A stretch of DNA of 64,000 nt, taken from Methylotenera sp. (GTDB taxonomy: Bacteria; Pseudomonadota; Gammaproteobacteria; Burkholderiales; Methylophilaceae). The stretch spans positions 1 through 64,000 of the forward strand of contig NZ_JAQSDZ010000011.1 of NCBI RefSeq assembly GCF_029946165.1, in the 5' to 3' direction. The notes below the pieces were generated by a model. That model was not told the DNA's origin and did not search any database. It saw only the letters and a program-made list of their open reading frames with translations. Both the position numbers and the translations under genes were made by a program. This document shows, in pieces, positions 28,922 through 38,275 of the stretch (its first letter is position 1; each line of letters begins with the position of its first letter).

Positions 28922-29131
28922 TTAAAGTGGTGACTGTGCCAAGACTAATGACTCTGCTTCAAGCCAGTCCTGCAACTCATAATCAGGTGAAAAACCACGT
29001 TTTTCTGCTAAATAGTAAGCTTCTTTGGCAATCAAATCCTGAATTGAAGCAGCCAAATCTTGAGCCTTGTTTTCATCAGATACATTTTCATCTTGTGTGT
29101 TTATTTGCGCTGCTTTGTCGTCCATTTTCAT
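28922..29131 (-). CDS. DUF2934 small protein
   Basis: The 69-residue protein holds the DUF2934 pattern IQDLIAKEAYYLAEKRGFSP followed by DYELQDWLEAESLV. Function is unknown, but such proteins often accompany glycogen/trehalose and stress genes, as here. SD AGGAG precedes the ATG. It is the first gene of the debranching/GH63 operon. Confidence 0.8.
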   Translation of the reverse strand: MKMDDKAAQINTQDENVSDENKAQDLAASIQDLIAKEAYYLAEKRGFSPDYELQDWLEAESLVLAQSPL

Positions 29132-29207
29132 TCTCCTGAAATTGTGTGATTTCTAAATTTTAACTAGGAAATACAGTTTAACCATTGCTCTGCATCACCT
29201 TAATGGG

Positions 29208-29235
29208 TAGTCGTAGCATCACTGGTTTTATTACG
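29208..29235 (-). promoter_or_regulatory. ECF-type promoter motif ahead of the DUF2934/debranching operon
   Basis: On the minus strand: CGTAAT (29230-29235), 16 bp, CGACTA (29208-29213). It faces the DUF2934 gene, 77 bp away, and lies back to back with the motif of the next small gene. Confidence 0.55.
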
Positions 29236-29266
29236 GAAATTTACAAAATATATTTCATGCCATCAG

Positions 29267-29294
29267 CGTAATCATTTTGAGTTGAAATCGACTA
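29267..29294 (+). promoter_or_regulatory. ECF-type promoter motif ahead of the small exported protein
   Basis: CGTAAT (29267-29272), 16 bp, CGACTA (29289-29294), 75 bp ahead of the gene start at 29369. Confidence 0.55.
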
Positions 29295-29368
29295 TTCATT
29301 ACGGGGAGCAACAATGCAACACCCCAAGAATCCCGAAAGGGTAATTTTACAAACGATAGGAGAATATC

Positions 29369-29584
29369 ATGTTAAGGTTACAGAAAAATTTAAGTACATC
29401 AGCTGGATTACTATGCTTAGCTCTGGCTTTCACAAATACTACAATGGCAGCAGATTTAGGTTCTGGTGGCTATAACCGCAAAGTAGAAACGATTACTTTC
29501 GAGCAAAGCGCACCAGTATTAGTGACGCTACCAATTGCTCAGGGAGATTTTAACCGATGGTTAAATAAACAATCTGGTCAATAA
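29369..29584 (+). CDS. Small exported hypothetical protein
   Basis: The 71-residue protein has a signal peptide (TSAGLLCLALAFTNTTMAAD) leaving a mature part of about 43 residues with no Cys (GGYNRKVETITFEQSAPVLV ending LNKQSGQ). SD AGGAGA precedes the ATG and a strong terminator follows, so it is a single-gene unit. No family was recognised. Its ECF-type promoter motif places it with the stress genes. Confidence 0.65.
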   Translation: MLRLQKNLSTSAGLLCLALAFTNTTMAADLGSGGYNRKVETITFEQSAPVLVTLPIAQGDFNRWLNKQSGQ

Positions 29585-29617
29585 GTATGCAGCACCTCAA
29601 CTCTGCATGCTTCATCA

Positions 29618-29648
29618 AAATCAGGGCTGGTATTTCTAGCCCTGATTT
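29618..29648 (+). terminator. Rho-independent terminator
   Basis: An 11-bp perfect stem, AAATCAGGGCT (29618-29628) and AGCCCTGATTT (29638-29648), with a 9-nt loop closes the small exported protein's unit. Confidence 0.75.
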
Positions 29649-29770
29649 ACTTAAGTTATTCCATTAAAATTTAAGGCTGGTGATAACAGATAAGTTTCGC
29701 CACTTCATTTTTTAAATCCAACATCACGGAAATTCGAACATTTTGAATCTTCATAATATCTGGAAATGGT

Positions 29771-29798
29771 TGTAATAAAGTCGTTGAATTGACGACTA
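29771..29798 (+). promoter_or_regulatory. ECF-type promoter motif ahead of the thioredoxin-ovothiol operon
   Basis: TGTAAT (29771-29776), 16 bp, CGACTA (29793-29798). The -10 half is followed about 18 bp later by an SD (AAAAGGA) and the thioredoxin ATG, an ideal layout. Confidence 0.72.
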
Positions 29799-29824
29799 AT
29801 CCTTTTAACTATTAAAAGGACCTC

Positions 29825-30208
29825 ATGATGAAATCATTCTTGCGTTTTATATCCTTACTGTCCATATTGTTTGCCACAAGCGCGTTGGCAGAACCACAGA
29901 CCTACTCTCAGTCCACATTTAACAAGTTGAACGCAACGGGAAAACCTATACTTGTAGAAGTGCATGCCGATTGGTGCTCAACCTGCCGGGCACAGGCATA
30001 TGTTACTGATGCGCTGCTCAATGAAGCGCCTTATCGGAACATCACCGCACTACGTGTTGATTTCGATAACCAGAAAGACATTGTGAGAGCGTTGCACGTC
30101 TCCATACAAAGCACACTAATCATTTTTAAAAATGGTAAGGAAATTGCGCGCAGTCTTGGCGATACGACACATGATGGTGTCGAAAATCTGTTAAAAAAAG
30201 CGATCTAG
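29825..30208 (+). CDS. Exported thioredoxin-family protein
   Basis: The 127-residue protein has a signal peptide (FISLLSILFATSALAEP) and a thioredoxin fold with the redox motif HADWCSTCRAQ. It is paired with a CcdA-like electron carrier 10 bp downstream, so it is probably a periplasmic thiol reductant fed through that membrane protein. It leads the operon that includes ovoA. Confidence 0.88.
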   Translation: MMKSFLRFISLLSILFATSALAEPQTYSQSTFNKLNATGKPILVEVHADWCSTCRAQAYVTDALLNEAPYRNITALRVDFDNQKDIVRALHVSIQSTLIIFKNGKEIARSLGDTTHDGVENLLKKAI

Positions 30209-30217
30209 GAGAGCACC

Positions 30218-30961
30218 ATGATTGCTGAATTAGGGATTGCTGAATTAGGCACTTACGGACTTAGTGCCGCTGCAGGTACACTTTCTACGCTGTCGCCCTG
30301 TGTACTACCATTAATTCCCATCTTAATTGGCTCGTCACTGATGACGCACCGCTTTGGCCCTTACGCGCTGGCTACCGGATTGGCATTATCGTTTACTGTA
30401 GTTGGCGTATTGGTTATCAGCCTAGGATCCGCTATCGGGTTAGATCAAGACGTGATTCGCAACATGGGCGCAGCACTACTGATTCTTTTCGGCACATTGC
30501 TCCTTATGCCCGTACTTCAGGAACGCTTTGCATTAGCGGCTTCCAGACTCAGCGGCCCTGGGCAATCCCTGATGAGTCATGTTTCTGGAGACGGGCTATC
30601 AGGTCAGTTTGCACTTGGCATGCTGCTAGGGGTGGTATGGAGTCCATGCGTTGGGCCAACATTGGGAGCCACGATTACACTGGCAAGTCAAGGGCAAGAC
30701 CTCGTACATGCCAGTTTGATGATGGCGCTGTTCGGGGTGGGCGCTGGAATACCGCTAATTCTGCTGGGCATGCTTTCACGTCAAGCAATGATGAAATTCA
30801 GGGATCGTATGTTGATCGCAGGCAAAGCCGGTAAAAAAGTTCTGGGCGGTCTATTGTTGGCGATGGGAGTGCTGATCATCACAGGAGCAGATAAAAATAT
30901 TGAAACCTTAATTCTGCGAATTTTACCTGACTGGTTAACTCAACTTACCACCTCTATTTAA
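30218..30961 (+). CDS. CcdA/DsbD-type membrane electron carrier
   Basis: The 247-residue protein has about six transmembrane helices with the paired redox cysteines of the family (TLSPCVLPLIPILIG and VVWSPCVGPTLGATI). It carries electrons from cytoplasmic thioredoxin to a periplasmic partner, here probably the thioredoxin encoded just upstream. SD AGGAGAG is present. Confidence 0.85.
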   Translation: MIAELGIAELGTYGLSAAAGTLSTLSPCVLPLIPILIGSSLMTHRFGPYALATGLALSFTVVGVLVISLGSAIGLDQDVIRNMGAALLILFGTLLLMPVLQERFALAASRLSGPGQSLMSHVSGDGLSGQFALGMLLGVVWSPCVGPTLGATITLASQGQDLVHASLMMALFGVGAGIPLILLGMLSRQAMMKFRDRMLIAGKAGKKVLGGLLLAMGVLIITGADKNIETLILRILPDWLTQLTTSI

Positions 30962-31018
30962 TCACAAAGAGCAATCTACCAAAACAAAATTTGCTTTACA
31001 TCAAGTCAGGGAAGTCAA

Positions 31019-31813
31019 ATGAATAATCAATTACAAGAGTGGCTGGAACAGAAAAAATATGCCGCTCTAACCTTTATAAATCCGAAGCTGGAAACCTGCT
31101 CACAGATTGCGGGTAACAACGCCTTTGTCATAGATGGCTTTACAACACCAGGCCTAGGATGTCACATCCTATCTATACCACACCATGGGGCACTATCCGG
31201 GGGTGATATTCACTATGTGACCGTTTGCGGACATCAGATGAAAAGTAAATTTGTCCTGATTGATGCCAGAGGCCATGGCGAAGCGGCATCAAGGCTCTCG
31301 GCTCGACTGCTTGGGTCTATGGGTCGACTCGCGAGCCAACCTGACAACCAATCATTATTGGCTGAAATCAATGCATTAATCTACAATACTGATGACATTC
31401 CTGCACTGGCAACCGCAGCGGCTGGCACCTTCAACGATTTAGACGGCACCTGGACATATGCTTATGCAGGTCTACCCAACATGCTAATTCGACATAACGG
31501 CCTTTGGTCAGAACTACAGCCTGACGGTGATAAATCACTACCTTGCGGAATGATGAACGATAGCGGCTATTACCAAACGACCACGACATTACACCCAGGA
31601 GACTGGATCATGATGTATTCGGACGGAATACTAAGTACAGTCGAACGACACAAAGCCAAACATGATACTGCCAATTTGATAGAACTTGCCTCCTCAGTAG
31701 ATGCCGAAACTACCGAACAGTTTTTTCCTGCCTTTGTCGAACGACTGGTGGAGGCCAATCAACGGGCTGATTTCGAGGATGACCTGACATTGATTTTAAT
31801 TGAGCGAAAATAA
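31019..31813 (+). CDS. PP2C/SpoIIE-type serine phosphatase
   Basis: The 264-residue protein has PP2C-type elements: GDIHYVTVCGHQMKSKFVLI, DARGHGEAASRLS, GTWTYAYAGLPNMLIRHNGL, DWIMMYSDGILS and FEDDLTLILIE. Compared with typical SpoIIE domains the first metal site is written GGDI rather than GGDW/Y. It should remove phosphate from Ser/Thr, often of an anti-sigma antagonist, which is notable in an operon with an ECF-type promoter. It is followed 3 bp later by ovoA. Confidence 0.82.
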   Translation: MNNQLQEWLEQKKYAALTFINPKLETCSQIAGNNAFVIDGFTTPGLGCHILSIPHHGALSGGDIHYVTVCGHQMKSKFVLIDARGHGEAASRLSARLLGSMGRLASQPDNQSLLAEINALIYNTDDIPALATAAAGTFNDLDGTWTYAYAGLPNMLIRHNGLWSELQPDGDKSLPCGMMNDSGYYQTTTTLHPGDWIMMYSDGILSTVERHKAKHDTANLIELASSVDAETTEQFFPAFVERLVEANQRADFEDDLTLILIERK

Positions 31814-31815
31814 CG

Positions 31816-33921
31816 ATGGTCGCACTATTTAACCGCACGCCAATGCTTAATGGCAAGGATATTGAGCATAAACGGCAAGAAATCCGTGACTATTTCCACG
31901 CCACCTGTGACCGTTACGAGCTGTTATTCAAAACACTCGTCAATGATGACGCTTTTTACCGCAAGCCCATCCCATTGCGTCACCCACTGATTTTTTACTA
32001 CGGTCACACCGCAACTTTTTTCATTAACAAACTGGTGCTGGCAGGGTTACTTGATGCGCGCCTGAATCCCACATTTGAATCCATGTTTGCCATTGGCGTG
32101 GATGAAATGAGCTGGGACGACCTCAGCGATGCCAGCTACGACTGGCCCACCGTACAAGCGGTGCGCGACTATCGGGTTGAAGTGCAACGCGTGGTGGATG
32201 AACTGATCGGCAAGTTGCCACTTTCGTTACCCATCGACTGGGAAAGCTCATGGTGGCCCATCCTGATGGGCATCGAGCACGAGCGCATTCATCTTGAAAC
32301 CTCTTCTGTGCTAATTCGGCAACATGCGTTGCAATACGTACGCACGCACCCAGCATGGCAGCCTTGTCGCAACAGCGGTACTGCGCCAGATAACGTATTA
32401 GTTTCCATTCCGGCGGTCACGGTGCAACTGGGAAAACAGAATGACCCAACTTACGGCTGGGATAACGAATATGGCCGACATGAAGCCGACATCCCCGCCT
32501 TCCAGGCTGCTCGCTACCTCACCAGCAACCGCGAATTCCTAACCTTTGTCGTGGTAGGCGGCTACGCCGAAGATAGCTTGTGGGAAGAGGAAGGCCGCGC
32601 CTGGAAAAACTACGCGCAAGCCAGTCACCCGACCTTCTGGCTGCGCGACAACAACGTCTGGAAACTGCGCCTGATGACAGAAGAAGTCGCCATGCCATGG
32701 GATTGGCCAGTAGAGGTGAACTACCACGAAGCTAAAGCGTTCTGCAACTGGATGCAACGACTAACTGGCCGTACTACGCGCCTGCCCACCGAAGATGAAT
32801 GGGTTCGTCTGTACGATGTTTCTGGGTTGCAAGAGGTGCCCAACGACCAGTCAGCCAATGCTAATCTGCATCTCGACCGTTACGCATCACCCTGCCCTGT
32901 CACCGAGTTCCGCCACGGTGAGTTGTATGACGTGGCGGGCAACGTCTGGCAGTGGACAGAAACGCCCATTTACCCGTTCGATGGATACAAAGTGCATCCG
33001 CTGTACGACGATTTCACCACACCCACCTTCGACGACCGTCACAACCTGTTCAAGGGCGGCTCCTGGATTTCCTGTGGCAATGAAGCCTTGCGTAGTGCAC
33101 GCTACGCCTTTCGCCGCCACTTCTTCCAGCATGCGGGATTCCGCTACGTGGTATCCGACACCCCCGTCACCACGCAAGCGTCCCATTATGAAACCGACAA
33201 GCTGCTATCGGAATATGCGGAATTCCATTACGGCGATACCTATTTCGATGCTCCTAACTTCCCGCACGCCTTGAGCGATATTGTAATCAACATCATGCAA
33301 AACAAGCCCGCTACAAGAGCACTCGATCTGGGCTGCGCTGCTGGGCGTGCCACCTTTGAACTGGCGCGGCACTTCGCACATGTTACTGGTATCGACTTCT
33401 CCGCCCGTTTCATTGGACTGGGCGTACAACTCGCCGAGCAAGGCGTGCTGCGCTACACTCTGGCCGACGAAGGCGAACTGGTAACCTATCACGAGCGTAC
33501 GTTAGTCGAACTGGGGCTGGATAGCGTCCGCCACAAGGTTGAGTTCTGGCAGGGCGACGCCTGCAACCTCAAACCGCACTTTACTGGTTACGATCTTATT
33601 CTGGCAGCCAATCTGATCGACCGCCTGTACAGCCCGAAGAAATTTCTTGCTACGGTGCATGAGCGGCTCAATCCGGGTGGCTTGCTCATGATCACTTCGC
33701 CCTATACCTGGCTGAAAGAGCATACTCCACGTGAGGAATGGATCGGCGGCTTCAAACAGGCGGGAGAGAACTTTACCACGCTAGATGGGCTGAAGGCGAT
33801 ATTAGGTGCGCACTTCCGCTTGGTGAACGGCCCGTTGGAAGTACCTTTTGTCATCCGCGAAACTCGACACAAGTTCCAACACTCGCTGTCAGAAGTCACC
33901 ATCTGGGAGAAAATTTCTTGA
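31816..33921 (+). CDS. ovoA: 5-histidylcysteine sulfoxide synthase / ovothiol synthase OvoA
   Basis: The 701-residue protein has the full OvoA layout. First is a DinB-like helical domain (about 20-175) with the iron-binding motif MGIEHERIHLE. Then comes an FGE-sulfatase/EgtB-type domain (about 195-450; RLPTEDEWVRLYD, VAGNVWQWTETP, FKGGSWISCGNEALRSARYA). Last is a SAM methyltransferase (about 475-700; ALDLGCAAGRATFELA). OvoA joins Cys to His using oxygen and Fe(II), and its C-terminal domain N-methylates the resulting thiol to ovothiol A. The lyase gene overlaps its stop. Confidence 0.93.
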   Translation: MVALFNRTPMLNGKDIEHKRQEIRDYFHATCDRYELLFKTLVNDDAFYRKPIPLRHPLIFYYGHTATFFINKLVLAGLLDARLNPTFESMFAIGVDEMSWDDLSDASYDWPTVQAVRDYRVEVQRVVDELIGKLPLSLPIDWESSWWPILMGIEHERIHLETSSVLIRQHALQYVRTHPAWQPCRNSGTAPDNVLVSIPAVTVQLGKQNDPTYGWDNEYGRHEADIPAFQAARYLTSNREFLTFVVVGGYAEDSLWEEEGRAWKNYAQASHPTFWLRDNNVWKLRLMTEEVAMPWDWPVEVNYHEAKAFCNWMQRLTGRTTRLPTEDEWVRLYDVSGLQEVPNDQSANANLHLDRYASPCPVTEFRHGELYDVAGNVWQWTETPIYPFDGYKVHPLYDDFTTPTFDDRHNLFKGGSWISCGNEALRSARYAFRRHFFQHAGFRYVVSDTPVTTQASHYETDKLLSEYAEFHYGDTYFDAPNFPHALSDIVINIMQNKPATRALDLGCAAGRATFELARHFAHVTGIDFSARFIGLGVQLAEQGVLRYTLADEGELVTYHERTLVELGLDSVRHKVEFWQGDACNLKPHFTGYDLILAANLIDRLYSPKKFLATVHERLNPGGLLMITSPYTWLKEHTPREEWIGGFKQAGENFTTLDGLKAILGAHFRLVNGPLEVPFVIRETRHKFQHSLSEVTIWEKIS

Positions 33922-35082
33922 GGTTCAACTTCGACGATGACATTTCCCGTACCGGGACTGCCTCGCTGAAATACGATGGCAGTGCTGGTGTTTTCGGCAC
34001 TGTCGATGTACTGCCTATGTGGGTCGCCGATATGGATTTCGCCACGCCAGAAGCCATTACACAGGCGCTGACCGCGCGTGCCGCTCACCCGATTTACGGC
34101 TACTGTGCCGCCAGATAGCCTGTATGACGCGCTCATCGGCTGGATGAAACAACGCCATCACTGGCAAATCGAGCGCGAGTGGATTATGCTCACGCCGGGC
34201 GTGGTACCGTCATTGCACGCCGCAGTAATGGCACTTACCCGTCCAGATGAAGGTGTAATCGCGCAGCCGCCAGTGTATTCCCCGTTTTTCTCCGCCGCCA
34301 CCAAGACCAGCCGGCGCCTGATTGAGAACCCATTACGCATTGTAAACGACAGCTATGGTATTGACTTTGAGCATCTGGAGCAGTGTGCAAGTCATGCCCG
34401 CCTGCTACTACTCTGCTCACCGCACAACCCAGTTGGTCGAGTCTGGCAGAAAGGCGAACTGGTGCAGGTACTGGACATTGCCCGCCGCCACAATCTCGCC
34501 ATTGTTTCCGATGAAGTCCACGCAGACCTGATCTATCCCGAATACCGGCACCACGCACTGGCGACATTGACCGATGACCCTACCAACATCATCACTGCGA
34601 TCGCACCGAGCAAGACCTTCAATATTCCAGGGCTTGGGCTTTCCGCGCTGATTGTTCCCGACCCAACGCGACGCGCGGCTATACAAAAAATACTGGACAT
34701 GATCCACATGAGCGCCGCCAATCCGTTTAGCCTCGTGGCGTTCGAGGCCGCCTATCGCGGCGAAGGTGCCTGGCTGGAAAGCCTGCTTGCCTATCTGCAA
34801 AATACCCGTGATGCGGCAGCTGTTTATATCAAACGCGAACTGCCAGAGATTCGTATCATCCAGCCCGAAGGCACATATCTGCTTTGGCTAGATTGCCGCG
34901 GACTGGGCATGAACGATAAACGACTGCAGCAGTTTCTGGTCAACGAGGCCAAGGTCGGCCTGTCGACTGGCATCTCTTTTGGCACCGGTGGCGAAGGCTT
35001 CATGCGCATGAACATCGGTACACCGCGTAAAAATGTGATGACAGCGCTAAAGCGCATCCGAGATGCACTTGATTCACGGTAA
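33918..35082 (+). pseudogene. ovoB: OvoB-like PLP-dependent C-S lyase (MalY/PatB family), frameshifted
   Basis: Starting at TTG 33918, overlapping the ovoA stop, one frame encodes FNFDDDISRTGTASLKYD, VLPMWVADMDFATPEAI and HPIYGY, then hits TAG at 34116-34118. The protein continues one frame over from about 34105 as VPPDSLYDALIGWMKQRHHW, SDEVHADLIYPEYRHH and the PLP-lysine region IAPSKTFNIPGLGLSALI, to 35082. Restoring two bases (TACT to TACACT) would give the family's GYT-PPDSLYDAL. An intact OvoB would release the thiol from the OvoA sulfoxide. It may be a real lesion or a sequence error. Confidence 0.85.
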
Positions 35083-35146
35083 AAGACAATTGCGAGTGGC
35101 AAAGCCAGGTGCGATTGATTAATAATACTAAATAAAAGGAATTTTC

Positions 35147-35257
35147 ATGCACCGTAGGACTGTAATTGCCAACCATAAAATACAGGGCAGCATTTCTGAA
35201 AACAAGGATTTTCTATACGGCTTACTGGCCAGCACCGACGTAACCACAACGGCCTAA
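35147..35257 (+). CDS. Short reading frame of 36 codons
   Basis: ATG 35147 follows a good SD (AAAAGGA, 6 bp) and encodes MHRRTVIANHKIQGSISENK then DFLYGLLASTDVTTTA. It sits between the OvoB-like gene and the YeeE-type transporter. No family was recognised; it may be a leader peptide, a tiny protein or a remnant. Confidence 0.3.
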   Translation: MHRRTVIANHKIQGSISENKDFLYGLLASTDVTTTA

Positions 35258-35260
35258 CAA

Positions 35261-36430
35261 TTGACTACTCAAAAAATGAACCGTTACCTGGCAAGCATCA
35301 AATCAACAACACTAATCACTTTCCTGTCACTGATAGCCATCACAGCTACGCTACAAGGCTTTCGGCTTCCAAGCTTATTTGCGATTGGTCTATTATTAGG
35401 AATGGTGTTATTCCTTTCTCAATTTGGTTTTGCCTCCACTTATCGCAAGCTAATTTTGCATGGTGAAACAAATGGAATAAAAGCACAAATCATCATGCTG
35501 ATTGTAGCCACTTGCCTATTTGCACCCATACTCAGCGCAGGCAGTATTTTCGGTATGGGCGTCACTGGCGCAATAGCCCCACTTAGCCTGTCGGTAGTGA
35601 TAGGTGCGTTCATGTTTGGCATTGGCATGCAACTGGGGGGAGGATGCGGCTCTGGCACTCTATACAGCTTTGGCGGTGGCAGCATGCGCATGGGCATTAC
35701 TTTATTGGCATTTATTGCGGGTTCGTTTTGGGCCAGCCTGCATATGACTTGGTGGCAAGCACTGCCATCTGCAGGCGTATGGGTGTTAGGGAACAGTTTA
35801 GGCTGGACATTTGCCGTATTATTGCAAGTATGGGTATTGATTGGTCTTTATATATGGACACCTCGCGCAACTGCTACAACATTACCGACACCGAAAAACT
35901 GGCGGCAAACTTTCAGCAAACCATTTTTCTTTAGGCCATGGAGCTTGCTGGAAGGTGCACTCGCACTGGCAATCCTGAATTTTGCCACGCTCATTATTTC
36001 AGGTCATCCATGGTCAATCACTTGGGCGTTTACATTATGGGGGGCCGAGACCGCTACTTATGTCGGCTGGAATCCAGCCTCCTCGACTTTCTGGCAAGGT
36101 GATTTCCAACAAGCTGCGCTGGCAAATGGAATTTTTCGGGATGAAACCTCGTTGATGGATATTGGCCTCATACTAGGCGCATTGTTGGCAGCCATATTGT
36201 CCAACCGCTTAACTTTTACATTACAAGCCCCTCCACGCGCTATTGCAGCTTCGCTTATCGGTGGCTTGGCAATGGGTTATGGAGCTCGCATTGCTTACGG
36301 ATGCAACATTGGCGCGTTCTTTTCAGGTGTAGCTTCAACAAGTCTGCACGGTTGGCTATGGATTATATCCGCCATCGCAGGCACATGGATAGGTGTGCAT
36401 CTACGACCGAAATTTGGGCTGGCGAATTGA
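35261..36430 (+). CDS. YeeE/YedE-family (TsuA-like) sulfur-compound transporter
   Basis: The 389-residue membrane protein has about ten helices and the two family repeats containing conserved Cys: GIGMQLGGGCGSGTLYSFGG and GARIAYGCNIGAFFSG. TsuA homologues import thiosulfate. Placed after the ovothiol genes, it may supply sulfur for Cys synthesis, which is inference. The start is TTG 35261 or ATG 35276, neither with a clear SD. Confidence 0.82.
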   Translation: MTTQKMNRYLASIKSTTLITFLSLIAITATLQGFRLPSLFAIGLLLGMVLFLSQFGFASTYRKLILHGETNGIKAQIIMLIVATCLFAPILSAGSIFGMGVTGAIAPLSLSVVIGAFMFGIGMQLGGGCGSGTLYSFGGGSMRMGITLLAFIAGSFWASLHMTWWQALPSAGVWVLGNSLGWTFAVLLQVWVLIGLYIWTPRATATTLPTPKNWRQTFSKPFFFRPWSLLEGALALAILNFATLIISGHPWSITWAFTLWGAETATYVGWNPASSTFWQGDFQQAALANGIFRDETSLMDIGLILGALLAAILSNRLTFTLQAPPRAIAASLIGGLAMGYGARIAYGCNIGAFFSGVASTSLHGWLWIISAIAGTWIGVHLRPKFGLAN

Positions 36431-36530
36431 ATATCCTTACTATTCCTAGTCGTGTAAGCACTCCTCTAGCAAAAAAATATTTCTCTGAAGCTTGTTTGAA
36501 CGTTTTATGACTGATATAGTCTGCAGACAT

Positions 36531-36896
36531 ATGAAATTACTTCGTTTGATTTCAGTTTTTTTGATATTAGTGCTGGCTTCTAGCCCAGTGCTTGCTTCTG
36601 CTTGCGCTATTTCATGTGCACTTGGTTCTATGAATGGCTCTCAACAAATAATGAGCATGGATATGTCTTCAATGGATGCCAATCATTGTAAGCTCATGCA
36701 AAAATCATCTGACCACCATGGTAAACAAACCCAACACAACAATTGCACGATGGCTGGCTGCCATTTTTCAGTGGCTACTACGCTAGATTTAGATCATCAA
36801 GATTTCTCTTTCAACGACACTAGTAAGCAACCGATACACTTCAATTCTTTCGGATTATCTGCCGATCCATACCCACCTATAAAACCTCCTGCCTGA
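36531..36896 (+). CDS. Small exported His/Met/Cys-rich protein of a metal-efflux locus
   Basis: From ATG 36531 the protein has a signal peptide (LISVFLILVLASSPVLASA) and a mature part rich in metal ligands: CAISC, MDMSSMDANHCKLMQKSSDH and HNNCTMAGCHFS. This is the usual look of small periplasmic proteins preceding CusCBA-type genes, and it probably binds copper or silver. An in-frame ATG at 36492 gives a longer, less likely form. Confidence 0.7.
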   Translation: MKLLRLISVFLILVLASSPVLASACAISCALGSMNGSQQIMSMDMSSMDANHCKLMQKSSDHHGKQTQHNNCTMAGCHFSVATTLDLDHQDFSFNDTSKQPIHFNSFGLSADPYPPIKPPA

Positions 36897-36956
36897 TTTA
36901 ACGCATAGGGACAATTGCGTCCTTTTTCGTTACTTTTAGTGCTTAGGAGCGTTTTT

Positions 36957-38273
36957 ATGAATACCTTTATTGGTAATTTTCTGCTTTTCTGCGCATTATC
37001 ATTGGCTGCATTCTCTGTGCATGCTGATCATAATGCGCAACATCAAACTACTGGTTCAAACCAAGAGTCGTCATCAAGATTGTCATTAGATGATGCGATT
37101 CAACTGGCAATCCAGAACCAACCATTAATCCAGTCACTGGATGATGCGTCTGCCGCTTCTCGCGAAGCTGCTATCGCCGAAGGCCAACTACCAGACCCCA
37201 AGCTAAAGTTTGGGGTGATTAACTTGCCAATCAACCATGGTGATGCACTACGCTTTGATCGGGATGATGTGACCATGTCCAATATTGGGTTTTCTCAAGA
37301 CGTCGTTCCGAGATTAAAGCGAGATGCTGCTTCCCGTAAAATGGAAGCTGAAGCGGATCAGTATCATTCAGAACAGCTCGTGACAATTCGATCAATTCAA
37401 CGCGATGTGGCTCTAGCTTGGTTAGATGTTTTCGAGGCACAGAAAAAATCCGGGCTATACGCAAAAATTGCAGACGAAATAGCTGCCGAACGTAAAGTGA
37501 CGCTTGCTCGTATCAGTTCAGGTGGTGCTTCACCCAGTGATGCACTCCAACTTGATAAAGAACGTGCGCTGACTCATGATCAATATTACGTTGCTAAGCG
37601 TGATGAGCAGAAAGCCCGTGCGATACTGGCACGCTGGATAGGGAGTGCTGCAAATAATTCTATTTCAGATGATTTGCCGACTATTACTGCCAAACTTCTG
37701 GATACAGTTGCAGCGACGAATGCTGAAATTGACAGCCATCCTGCGTTACAAAATGCGCGGCAGGCAGAGCTAGTCGCTCAGTCAGATGTAGATATAGCAA
37801 AAGCAGAACGCCTTAAAAATTGGAACTGGGAAGTTATATATGGCAAACGACGCTCAGATTTAAGCGATATGGTCAGTGTTCAAGTCTCAATTGACCTGCC
37901 TTGGGACAGAGCTAATCGTCAAGATAAACGTACCAGTGAAAAATTACTTATGATAGAACGAGCACAAAAACTAACCGCTGACCGTCGCCTTGAACTGTCA
38001 GCAGAATTAGCTTCTGCACGTGCTGAATGGGATGCCGCAGAAGCGCGTGAAGCTGAGCATCAGGCAAGCTTAATTCCTGTCACCAATGCACGTTTGAATT
38101 TGATGCAAGCGAGTTATGCGGCAGGAAAAGCCTCTTTAGCAGATGTCTGGGAAGCGCGTCGCGGTGTGCTTGAAGTAGAAATGGATCACTGGGGAATATT
38201 GACTGACAGACAGCGAGCAGCTGTAAAGATTGGTTACCTAGTCAACGATAATCGCATATTCAAAGGTAATTAA
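36957..38273 (+). CDS. cusC: TolC-family outer membrane channel, CusC/CzcC-like
   Basis: From ATG 36957 (TAGGAG ahead) the 438-residue protein has a signal peptide (LLFCALSLAAFSVHAD), a His-containing spacer and two outer-membrane efflux repeats (RLSLDDAIQLAIQNQP ... ASYAAGKASLADVWEARRGV). It is the outer membrane duct of the RND pump encoded next. It lacks a lipoprotein Cys, so it is nearer to CzcC-type than E. coli CusC. Confidence 0.85.
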   Translation: MNTFIGNFLLFCALSLAAFSVHADHNAQHQTTGSNQESSSRLSLDDAIQLAIQNQPLIQSLDDASAASREAAIAEGQLPDPKLKFGVINLPINHGDALRFDRDDVTMSNIGFSQDVVPRLKRDAASRKMEAEADQYHSEQLVTIRSIQRDVALAWLDVFEAQKKSGLYAKIADEIAAERKVTLARISSGGASPSDALQLDKERALTHDQYYVAKRDEQKARAILARWIGSAANNSISDDLPTITAKLLDTVAATNAEIDSHPALQNARQAELVAQSDVDIAKAERLKNWNWEVIYGKRRSDLSDMVSVQVSIDLPWDRANRQDKRTSEKLLMIERAQKLTADRRLELSAELASARAEWDAAEAREAEHQASLIPVTNARLNLMQASYAAGKASLADVWEARRGVLEVEMDHWGILTDRQRAAVKIGYLVNDNRIFKGN

Positions 38274-38275
38274 TC

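Noticed and set aside
36431-36530. ECF-type motif ahead of the Cus operon
   Set aside because: A TAGTCG is present, but no matching ATTACA half lies at the right distance and it points the wrong way.
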